Shown here: in pieces, positions 32,013 through 38,679 of the stretch | Position numbering within the stretch: position 1 is the stretch's first letter | How the letters are laid out: each line of letters opens with the position of its first letter | NCBI GenBank assembly: GCA_024743405.1 | Contig: JANSWP010000070.1 | Location: 1 to 38,679 of the forward strand | Source of the DNA: Bacteroidota bacterium | Lineage (GTDB): Bacteria > Bacteroidota > Bacteroidia > Chitinophagales > Saprospiraceae | Length of the DNA stretch: 38,679 bases | Direction: 5' to 3' | Position numbers and translations under genes: made by a program | The notes under the pieces: generated by a model | The model's input: the letters and a program-made list of their open reading frames with translations, nothing else | Told to the model about the DNA's origin: nothing | The model's database searches: none

Positions 32013-33476
32013 TTAATTTACCTTCCAAAAATAAGGCATGAATAATATTAATATGGTAAACAATTCTAATCTGCCCAATAACATCAAAAAAGATAAAAGC
32101 CATTTCCCTGATGAAGGAATCGCTACAAAGTTATCCATAGGACCTACTTCTCCAATAGCGGGTCCAACATTGCCTAATGAGGTTGCGACAGAACCAATAG
32201 CGGTCAAAAATGGCTGTTCAAAATCACTTAAAATGACGGTCATGAAGATTGAACTAACTACAAAAATGATTAGGTAAATCATTAAAAAGACCAGAATATG
32301 CGTTAAGATGCGAGGGGCAACAATTTGTTTATCGATTTTTATTCTGATTAGTGCTTTTGGATGCAATAAACGTTTGAATTCGAGAAAGGAATTTTTGAAA
32401 AAAACTAAATGTCGAATGATCTTTATGCCTCCACTTGTTGATCCTGCACTTGCGCCGACAAATAATAAAATGAAAAATAAGATAGTCAATCCTGGTGCCC
32501 ATGCGGTATAATCTGCCGAAACAAATCCTGTCGTAGTTATAATCGAAATGACTTGAAAGGCAGCATCCCTGAAGGCTTTTTCTAAAGGAATTTCATGCGT
32601 ACATACTATGGAAAAAGTAATAATTAGAATTAATGTAAGGACTAGAAAAAGATAGGTTTTAAATTCATCACTACTCCAAACTTTTTTAAATCTTCTTTTA
32701 ATACCAAAGTAAATCACCGTATAATTTATGCCTGCTAAAAACATGAAAAACAATAAGGTATATTGGATACTTGGGACATCAAAATAGGCAATGCTTGTAT
32801 TTTTTGTAGAGAAACCTCCTGTCGCCATTGTCGTCAAGCCATGATTTATAGCGTCATAAAAGCTCATTCCGAGTGTGTATAAAATCAAAGTCAAAAGCGC
32901 TGTTAGTGAGACATAAATTAGCCAAAGCCGTTTTGCCGTTTCCCGTATTCGAGGATGTATTTTGTCAGAGGTTGGTCCAGGTGCTTCCGCGACAAAAAGC
33001 TCAACGCCACCAATACCTAAAAGTGGAAAAATGGCGACCGTCAAAACGATGATTCCCATCCCTCCAATCCACTGAGTTAAACTCCTCCAAAAAAGAATCC
33101 CTTTAGGAACTGCTTCAATATCGTTAATAACAGATGCGCCAGTCGTCGTTAATCCAGAAACGCTTTCAAAAATCGCATTCGTCATATCTGGCAAAACGCC
33201 GCTAAGCAAATAGGGTAGGGTACTAAAAACAGACATAGCTAACCAACCCAATGCTACAATCAAATAACCATCTTTTTTCTGAATGCGATCTTTGCCTTTA
33301 AAATTGAATAAGAAAAAGATACCTCCGAACCCCATGCTTATGAGTGCCGAAAAGAAAATGGGTTGAGCATCATTACTTTGGAAATACAATGAAACAGGAA
33401 GAACCAAAAGCATGAACATACCCAAAATAAAAAGAGTAATTCCAACTACGTTTGATATGACATTAAAGTTAATCAT
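32013..33476 (-). CDS. trkH: TrkH-type potassium uptake membrane subunit
   Basis: A 487-residue polytopic membrane protein of the TrkH/KtrB superfamily, the K+-translocating channel-like subunit. Visible family motifs include SVSGLTTTGASVINDIEAVP (first P-loop/filter), LWRSLTQWIGGMGIIVL-type segment, TMATGGFSTKNTSIAYF, ISIITTTGFVSADYTAW, GASAGSTSGGIKIIR, and SVATSLGNVGPAIGEVGP (fourth filter). It follows trkA with a 6-base gap on the same strand, so the two are co-transcribed. Confidence 0.96.
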   Translation of the reverse strand: MINFNVISNVVGITLFILGMFMLLVLPVSLYFQSNDAQPIFFSALISMGFGGIFFLFNFKGKDRIQKKDGYLIVALGWLAMSVFSTLPYLLSGVLPDMTNAIFESVSGLTTTGASVINDIEAVPKGILFWRSLTQWIGGMGIIVLTVAIFPLLGIGGVELFVAEAPGPTSDKIHPRIRETAKRLWLIYVSLTALLTLILYTLGMSFYDAINHGLTTMATGGFSTKNTSIAYFDVPSIQYTLLFFMFLAGINYTVIYFGIKRRFKKVWSSDEFKTYLFLVLTLILIITFSIVCTHEIPLEKAFRDAAFQVISIITTTGFVSADYTAWAPGLTILFFILLFVGASAGSTSGGIKIIRHLVFFKNSFLEFKRLLHPKALIRIKIDKQIVAPRILTHILVFLMIYLIIFVVSSIFMTVILSDFEQPFLTAIGSVATSLGNVGPAIGEVGPMDNFVAIPSSGKWLLSFLMLLGRLELFTILILFMPYFWKVN

Positions 33477-33482
33477 GTATGC

Positions 33483-34823
33483 TTATCGGAATAATGCTTC
33501 TACCTTCCCAATGGCTTCAGGCATGGCAAAAACAATTACTTTATCATGTAAATTCATTTGAAAATCTCCATCAGGAATGAAACTGTTTTCGCCGCGTATG
33601 ACCCCTACAATAATGGCTTGTTGAGGTATTCGAAGGCTGCGGATAGGGTTTTTGGTAAGGCGATTTTCTTTATGAATAATAAATTCAATAACCTCGGCTT
33701 CTACCCCATGAAGACTCGTAATGGCTTCAATTTTACCTTTCCGAACGAATCGGAAAATATTATTTGCTGCGATCAATTTTTTATTAATAATCGTATCGAC
33801 GCCGATATTTTGAGAGATATGGGTATAGTTTACATTATCAACGAGGGCGATGGTTTTATAAACACCAGATTGCTCTGCCATAAGGCTTGTAATAATATTG
33901 GTTTCCGAATTTGGTGTTAACGCTATGAAGGCATCCATTTCTTCCAATCCTTCCTCTTTGAGCTGCTCAATATTACTTGGATCAGCCTTAATGACTAGCG
34001 TATTATGTAATTTTTCAATGAGTTTTTTACAAGTATTTTTGTTTTGTTCAAAAAGAGTTACACTATACTTGTTTTCAAGTGTCTGGGCGGTGGCTAAGGC
34101 TAGAGGGGAACCTCCAATAATCATTACCCTTTTTATCTTTTTGAGGCTGAGTCCTACAAATTTTGTAACTTGATCAATAAACTCATTTTTTGTAACCAAA
34201 TACAAATGATCCTCTCTTTTTAAAATATTATCGCCGAAAGGAATAATCGTTTTTTCGTTTCTCAAAATTGCGATTGCTTTAAAAAGAAAACCTGAAGTTT
34301 CGGAATTTATTTCTCTTAAACTCTTTCCCATTAATGGAGAGGTATTATCAATGGTAAATCCAATCACTGAAATTTTCCCTTTTTCAAATTCGAATACATC
34401 GGTAAAGGAACATCGAAGTAGCAATCGTTCTATCTCCTGAGCTGCTAATTGAAGTGGAGAGAAAAGGTTATCGATTCCTAATGTAAAGAAATTTTTCTTT
34501 TGTTCTTCAGATAAGTATTCCGGTGTGTTTACACGCGCTATCGTTTGCTTTACACCGAGTTGTTTGGCTAAAATTGCCGATAATAAATTGGTCGTCTGGG
34601 AAGTGGTGACGGCAAGAAAAAGTTTGGCTTTAGAGATTTGAGCTTTCGTCAACACTTCGATGGAGGTCGCATCACCTCTAAGCGTCATTACATCTAGATG
34701 GGACGCCACATGATTCAATATTTCTTCGTCCGTGTCTATTAAAGTAATGTCCTGATTTTCGTTGGCGAGCAATTGGGCTAAATGAAAACCGACCGCCCCT
34801 GCGCCCGCAATTATTATTTTCAT
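33483..34823 (-). CDS. trkA: TrkA potassium uptake regulatory subunit
   Basis: A 446-residue cytosolic NAD-binding regulator of the Trk K+ channel, with the standard two RCK halves. The N-terminal dinucleotide motif is MKIIIAGAGAVGFHLAQLL, with the acidic residue in ITLIDTDEE; a second RCK_N begins RVMIIGGSPLALATAQ. Each is followed by an RCK_C (about 140-225 and 365-446). The second Rossmann motif has lost a canonical GxGxxG (IGGSPLAL), common in TrkA. First gene of the trkA-trkH operon. Confidence 0.95.
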   Translation of the reverse strand: MKIIIAGAGAVGFHLAQLLANENQDITLIDTDEEILNHVASHLDVMTLRGDATSIEVLTKAQISKAKLFLAVTTSQTTNLLSAILAKQLGVKQTIARVNTPEYLSEEQKKNFFTLGIDNLFSPLQLAAQEIERLLLRCSFTDVFEFEKGKISVIGFTIDNTSPLMGKSLREINSETSGFLFKAIAILRNEKTIIPFGDNILKREDHLYLVTKNEFIDQVTKFVGLSLKKIKRVMIIGGSPLALATAQTLENKYSVTLFEQNKNTCKKLIEKLHNTLVIKADPSNIEQLKEEGLEEMDAFIALTPNSETNIITSLMAEQSGVYKTIALVDNVNYTHISQNIGVDTIINKKLIAANNIFRFVRKGKIEAITSLHGVEAEVIEFIIHKENRLTKNPIRSLRIPQQAIIVGVIRGENSFIPDGDFQMNLHDKVIVFAMPEAIGKVEALFR

Positions 34824-34956
34824 GGTGCGAATTTAGGATATGTTGGATTAATTTCATCTGAAATCTTTAAAATCAAATGTTATTTTTACTTATAGGAATG
34901 AGGCATAAATTTATTTGTGATGCATTCCATAGAACTAAAATTGAAAATCCAATTAT

Positions 34957-35532
34957 ATGAATCTTGTAGAATTCTTTGCTACGCCTACTGATTTTAAAAA
35001 ATGGTTACATGAAAACCATAATAAAGCGTCAGAACTTTGGGTGGGTTATTATAAAAAGGCTACTAAGATTCCTAGTATGACTTGGTCTGAGTCAGTCGAT
35101 CAGGCATTGTGCTATGGTTGGATAGATGGTATTAGAAAATCAGTAGACGAAAAGAGTTATAAAATACGATTTACTCCCCGTCGCCCAACGAGCACTTGGA
35201 GTGCTGTTAATATTCAAAAGATTAAAGAACTCACGGAAAAAGGATTGATGCAGCCAACTGGAATTTTGGCTTGGGAAAAGCGAAAAGAACGGAAATCCGA
35301 AATTTATGCTTACGAACAAAAAAAACTGAAGTTGGATGAAAAATATGAAGCCATTATTCGGGGAAATGAAAAGGCGTGGGTATATTTTGAAAGCCTGTCT
35401 CCTTATTATAAAAAAGCATCAGTTTGGTATGTGATGAGCGCGAAACGGGAAGAAACCCGCATGAAAAGATTGAATATCTTGATTGAATCTTCAGAACAGG
35501 GGGTGAAACTTCCAAATATGAGAAGGAAATAA
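34957..35532 (+). CDS. YdeI/OmpD-associated family protein
   Basis: A 191-residue cytosolic protein of the YdeI/OmpD-associated ('bacteriocin protection') family. Recognisable segments: FFATPTDFKKWLHENH, ELWVGYYKK, MTWSESVDQALCYGWIDGI, YKIRFTPRRPTSTWSAVNI, then a C-terminal SPYYKKASVWYVMSAKREET. The biochemical role is unknown. Transcribed opposite to its neighbours, diverging from trkA and converging on the IMPase-family gene. Confidence 0.9.
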   Translation: MNLVEFFATPTDFKKWLHENHNKASELWVGYYKKATKIPSMTWSESVDQALCYGWIDGIRKSVDEKSYKIRFTPRRPTSTWSAVNIQKIKELTEKGLMQPTGILAWEKRKERKSEIYAYEQKKLKLDEKYEAIIRGNEKAWVYFESLSPYYKKASVWYVMSAKREETRMKRLNILIESSEQGVKLPNMRRK

Positions 35533-35547
35533 TTTTTTAGTTGAGTT

Positions 35548-36351
35548 TTATTTTCCAAATTCCTTTTGAATAAGGGTTAATATTTCTGTAGAAAGTCCCT
35601 GATTGGTGGCAATCAATGACCTCCCAAATAGAAAATCATTTCCTCCTTTAAAATCAACAACCAGACCGCCCGCCTCCTGAACAATAAAAGCTCCTGCTGC
35701 TGCATCCCATGCATTCAAACTATATTCAAAAAAGGCATCAAAACGACCACACGCTACATAAACCAAATCAACTGCTGCCGAACCAAGTCGTCGAATTCCG
35801 CGAGTTGTCGTCATGAAATATTCTAAGACATTGAGATAGGGTTTTATTTGGTCATAATCATAATATGGGAAGCCTGTAGCAATAAGAGAATCCTTCAAAT
35901 CTTGGGTTTTAGTGACTTGAATTTTTCTGCCATTTAAAAAAGCACCCCCTCCTTTCCATGCATAAAAACACTCGTTTTGATTCACTTCATAAACAATACC
36001 TAGAATGGTTTCTTCTTTATGTCGCAATGCCACACTTATTGAAAAACAAGGCAATTGATGTAAAAAATTAGTAGTACCATCAAGGGGATCTATGATCCAT
36101 TGAAAATCACCCTTTTCCTGTTCGACAGTCTCCTCTTCAGTCAAAAAAACGGAATCAGGTAATAATCTTTTGAAGCCACTAACCAGTTTTTCTTCTGCTG
36201 TTTTGTCCACGTAACTGACAAGGCTATTCCAGCTTTTATCTTCTATTTCAGCAGCTTTTACTTTGCCCATTTCACCTCGAATAAAATCGGCGACATCTGT
36301 TACGATTTGACAAGTTTGCTGAGTCAGTGCTTCAAGTTCTATTTGAGACAT
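35548..36351 (-). CDS. Inositol monophosphatase family protein
   Basis: A 267-residue Mg2+-dependent phosphatase of the IMPase superfamily. Metal-binding motifs: TEEE at 71-74, WIIDPLDGTTNFLHQLP (Asp88 and Asp91) and WDAAAGAFIVQEAGG (late Asp near 215). Likely substrates are inositol phosphates, but CysQ (3'-phosphoadenosine 5'-phosphate) or histidinol-phosphate phosphatase activity cannot be excluded in this family. It follows the aldehyde dehydrogenase gene on the same strand with a 56-base gap. Confidence 0.93.
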   Translation of the reverse strand: MSQIELEALTQQTCQIVTDVADFIRGEMGKVKAAEIEDKSWNSLVSYVDKTAEEKLVSGFKRLLPDSVFLTEEETVEQEKGDFQWIIDPLDGTTNFLHQLPCFSISVALRHKEETILGIVYEVNQNECFYAWKGGGAFLNGRKIQVTKTQDLKDSLIATGFPYYDYDQIKPYLNVLEYFMTTTRGIRRLGSAAVDLVYVACGRFDAFFEYSLNAWDAAAGAFIVQEAGGLVVDFKGGNDFLFGRSLIATNQGLSTEILTLIQKEFGK

Positions 36352-36407
36352 ATTAGTTATCTGTGTTTAAATGTTTAAATGTTTGAATGGTTCTATTAAT
36401 TTACACA

Positions 36408-37856
36408 TTAATATTTGATACAAACATTCTTTGGCTCCGTAAAAAATCGTAAAGCTTCCAAACCTCCTTCTCGACCCACGCCTGAACTTTTGGCACCACC
36501 AAATGGCGTCCTTAAATCCCTTAAAAGCCAGCAATTAATCCAAACAATACCAGCTTGTAATTTTTCCGCGACTCGATTGGCTTTGCTGATATCTTGTGTC
36601 CAAACAGTTGAGGAAAGTCCAAATTGAGTACCATTGGCAAGTTCGATGGACTCTTCTTCTGTATCGAAAGGCTGGATCGTTACTACAGGGCCAAATATTT
36701 CTTCTTGATTCGTTCGACAATTATTTGGCAACCCTTCGATAACCGCAGGGCGCATATAATATCCACCTTCTAATTCGCCATCCATTTCTATTTTGGTGCC
36801 ACCACAAAGCACGGTTCCTCCTTCGACTTCGGCGAGATTGACATAGCTTAAAACTTTATCGAGATGTTGTTGAGAGACCAAAGCACCAAGATCCGAAATA
36901 CTTGAAAATGGATCCCCTACTTTTAGAAACTGAGTTCTTTTGACTAATTCATCTCGAAATTTCTCATAGATAGAGCGTTGTACATAAATCCTTGATCCGC
37001 AGAGGCATATTTGTCCGCTATTCGAAAAAGAAGATCGTAAAGTGTCTACCATCATTTGATCAAAATCACAATCTTCAAAAATGATATTTGGATTTTTACC
37101 ACCTAATTCGAGCGATAATTTTTTGAACATTGGTGCGGCAATTTGTGCAATTTTTTTACCTGTTTCGGTACCTCCAGTAAACGAAATAGCTTTTACTTTT
37201 GGGTGTTCAATAATTGCTTGGCCTGCTTTTCCTCCCAATCCATGTACAATATTCAATACACCAGGCGGAAGCCCAGCTTCTTTACATGCTTTTGCAAGCA
37301 TAAAAGCAGTCATAGGGGTCATCTCAGATGGCTTGGCGACAACACAATTTCCAGCAGCCAATGCCGGAGCAATTTTCCAGGTAAATAAATAAAGGGGTAA
37401 ATTCCATGGAGAAATACACCCGACTATTCCAAGAGGTTGACGTAAGGTAAAATTAATAGCCTCTCCTTCCATATGGTGTGATTCAGAGCTAAAATGTAGA
37501 ATAGCCGTGGCAAAAAATCTAAAATTAGCTTGGGCTCTTGGGATGTCTACATTTCGAGCCATAGATAAAGGTTTTCCATTATCACGGCTTTCTGCTTTGG
37601 CAAATTCATCCATATTTTGCTCGATTACATCTGCAATTCGATTCAGGATGCGAAACCGTTTTTCCAAACCCATTTTTGACCAAATGGGGAAGGCTTTTTC
37701 GGCAGCGTCTACAGCATTCTTGATATCCGTCTCATCAGAATCAGGAATGTAAGAATAGACTTTGCCCGTAGATGGGTTGTAATTATCTAGATACTCGCCT
37801 GATTCGGCAGGAATAAGAGCTCCGTTTATGTAATTTTTTAAGTATTTGTCGGCCAT
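36408..37856 (-). CDS. Aldehyde dehydrogenase, 2-aminomuconic semialdehyde dehydrogenase-like
   Basis: A 482-residue NAD(P)+-dependent aldehyde dehydrogenase. Catalytic residues are visible: Asn152 in SPWNLPLY, Glu250 in LELGGKN and Cys284 in NSGQICLCG. The C-terminal AGIVWINCWLLRDLRTPFGG segment is characteristic of the ALDH8/2-amino- and 2-hydroxymuconic semialdehyde dehydrogenases used in tryptophan (kynurenine) or catechol meta-cleavage degradation; no other pathway gene is in this window. The start is the ATG at 37856, giving MADKYLKNYING; a longer frame to 37913 adds an unlikely tail. A short hairpin (37878-37898) lies in the upstream leader. Confidence 0.92.
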   Translation of the reverse strand: MADKYLKNYINGALIPAESGEYLDNYNPSTGKVYSYIPDSDETDIKNAVDAAEKAFPIWSKMGLEKRFRILNRIADVIEQNMDEFAKAESRDNGKPLSMARNVDIPRAQANFRFFATAILHFSSESHHMEGEAINFTLRQPLGIVGCISPWNLPLYLFTWKIAPALAAGNCVVAKPSEMTPMTAFMLAKACKEAGLPPGVLNIVHGLGGKAGQAIIEHPKVKAISFTGGTETGKKIAQIAAPMFKKLSLELGGKNPNIIFEDCDFDQMMVDTLRSSFSNSGQICLCGSRIYVQRSIYEKFRDELVKRTQFLKVGDPFSSISDLGALVSQQHLDKVLSYVNLAEVEGGTVLCGGTKIEMDGELEGGYYMRPAVIEGLPNNCRTNQEEIFGPVVTIQPFDTEEESIELANGTQFGLSSTVWTQDISKANRVAEKLQAGIVWINCWLLRDLRTPFGGAKSSGVGREGGLEALRFFTEPKNVCIKY

Positions 37857-37877
37857 GGTATTGGTTTTATCAGAAGG

Positions 37878-37898
37878 AGGTTTTTTTGTAAAAAACCT
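37878..37898 (-). repeat. Small hairpin in the aldehyde dehydrogenase leader
   Basis: AGGTTTTTT pairs with AAAAAACCT across a 3-base loop, 21 to 42 bases upstream of the ATG. It is a homopolymer-rich stem and could be incidental. Confidence 0.3.
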
Positions 37899-38322
37899 AA
37901 ATGTAAAGAACAACTAAATTTTCAGTTGGCAAGATAAAAAGATAGGCGTAATTGTAATATGGTGAGGATTGTTATGTTAAGAGTATCTTCGATGAAAGTA
38001 ATATGTTATGTTTTTAAACGGATGAAGTAAGTATTGTTAAGCGCTTATAATGGTATTTTTTGCACCCCTATTTGGATTTATAGATAAATAATCATCATAT
38101 TTGTCCGCAGTTAAATTTATCGTTAGAAATAAACTTTTTTTAAAACACTTCGTAACAAACACTTCCTATAATTATCGTCCCTGAACAGTAAGCATTTGGG
38201 AGATTCACTTTTATATTTCAAATTTAAGAAATATTGAAAAGCATCTATAACGGATGCTATGATGGAAAATAAGGTACTTGATAGTTGGAAATCTATCTAA
38301 TAGTACTGATTAATATTTTTCT

Positions 38323-38486
38323 TAAGGGACTTCGCAATTAATAAACTACGCAAATTTGGCCTGGTAATTTTTTCTTTAGTTGAGGCATTTTTTTTAACAG
38401 AGCAGCGCTATGGTCAAAAAAAATAACGAATAAAAAAGGAAAAAGGACAAGCGAAATGTGTAATTTATTATTTGCGAAGTCCCTTA
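38323..38486 (+). repeat. Long palindromic element, copy E (diverged core)
   Basis: About 164 bp. The left end TAAGGGACTTCGCAA pairs with TTGCGAAGTCCCTTA, and pairing continues through TAATAAA/TTTATTA. The core keeps CTTTAG..GAGGC and TAACGAA but has a different inner hairpin, with T8/A8 runs enclosing AGC-AGC-GCT. It lies in the 777-base region right of the aldehyde dehydrogenase start; apart from this and the hairpin near 38577 I see no gene there. Confidence 0.75.
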
Positions 38487-38576
38487 TTCGGCTAAATGAA
38501 AAGGGTTATGACTATAATAGCCCCCACATTTATTACCCAATTGAAGTTGTCTAAAGTTAATTGACATTTTGTGAAA

Positions 38577-38632
38577 CAGTTGCAGCGAGTTAAGTTTGAA
38601 AATCCTACTTAACTCACCAAACCCACTGCAAC
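38577..38632 (+). repeat. Double inverted repeat just before the last start codon
   Basis: GTTGCAG at 38579-38585 pairs with CTGCAAC at 38626-38632, and inside it GAGTTAAG pairs with CTTAACTC. The structure ends 1 base before an ATG at 38634. It could be a leader hairpin or the terminal repeat of an insertion sequence whose gene begins here. Confidence 0.5.
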
Positions 38633-38633
38633 T

Positions 38634-38679
38634 ATGATGAAATTAAGCAAAAAGCTGATTAACCAAAATTTAGTACCTC
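38634..38679 (+). CDS. Start of a gene cut by the window end (unknown)
   Basis: ATG ATG at 38634-38639 opens a frame that stays open to the last base and reads MMKLSKKLINQNLVP. Only 15 residues are visible, too few to identify. Together with the preceding inverted repeat, a transposase is one possibility, but this is only a guess. Confidence 0.35.
   Translation, partial: MMKLSKKLINQNLVP

Noticed and set aside
31771-32103. 110-codon minus-strand reading frame
   Set aside because: It covers palindromic element C and the end of trkH in another frame; no recognisable protein.
36365-36388. Three tandem copies of a GTTTAAAT-like octamer before the IMPase gene
   Set aside because: Short, AT-rich and imperfect; common by chance in this base composition.

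Overview
The window looks like a chromosomal segment of a Bacteroidota, most plausibly a Saprospiria/Lewinella-like lineage. This is inferred from gene content: a Por/T9SS C-terminal sorting domain, FG-GAP/ASPIC-UnbV (CRTAC1-like) lipoprotein, DUF3050, a PadR + 'permease-prefix' ABC permease pair, S9 and GH20 secreted enzymes, AT-rich DNA, no Shine-Dalgarno pattern before most starts, and TAnnTTTG-type -7 boxes. I see no tRNA, rRNA, CRISPR, phage module or complete insertion sequence.

Layout. 0.3-3.7 kb: a large FG-GAP/ASPIC lipoprotein. 3.9-9.0 kb: a decay zone with an ECF sigma-factor stub joined out of frame to a membrane-protein remnant, a CHAT-domain tail, an intact glycerate kinase, a DinB gene with one in-frame stop, an intact secreted amidohydrolase, and an FGE/sulfatase-modifying-type lipoprotein gene with four in-frame stops but no frameshift. 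9.1-15.4 kb: alpha/beta hydrolase, DUF3050, PadR regulator overlapping a large ABC permease, DUF1801, NTF2-like secreted protein. 15.6-22.5 kb: GH20 hexosaminidase, sarcosine-oxidase-like FAD enzyme, S9 peptidase. 22.9-25.3 kb: feoAB iron uptake. 25.3-31.6 kb: PfkB kinase lacking a normal start for its conserved N-terminus, di-heme cytochrome c peroxidase, rhodanese, T9SS cargo protein, membrane-anchored PASTA protein. 32.0-37.9 kb: trkA-trkH potassium uptake, YdeI-like protein, inositol-monophosphatase-family protein, aldehyde dehydrogenase. The right end holds a hairpin and the first codons of a gene that runs off the window.

The most unusual signal is not a protein. Five intergenic elements of nearly constant length (164-168 bp) each fold end to end into one long imperfect hairpin. 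They share a small core (GACGAGGC ... short hairpin ... GCGAG/TAACG) but, except for one closely related pair, carry different arm sequences whose self-complementarity is kept. They sit at about 3.93, 14.13, 19.63, 31.84 and 38.32 kb. A second structural oddity is a cluster of three hairpins at 15.48-15.62 kb, including a perfect 29-bp stem with a 2-base loop, bracketed by 9-bp direct repeats.

Functionally the intact genes look like ordinary chromosomal metabolism and surface functions of a polymer-degrading heterotroph (chitin-type sugar release, peptide degradation, iron and potassium uptake, aldehyde oxidation). Recognition is from motifs and memory of the families only; no database search was run.
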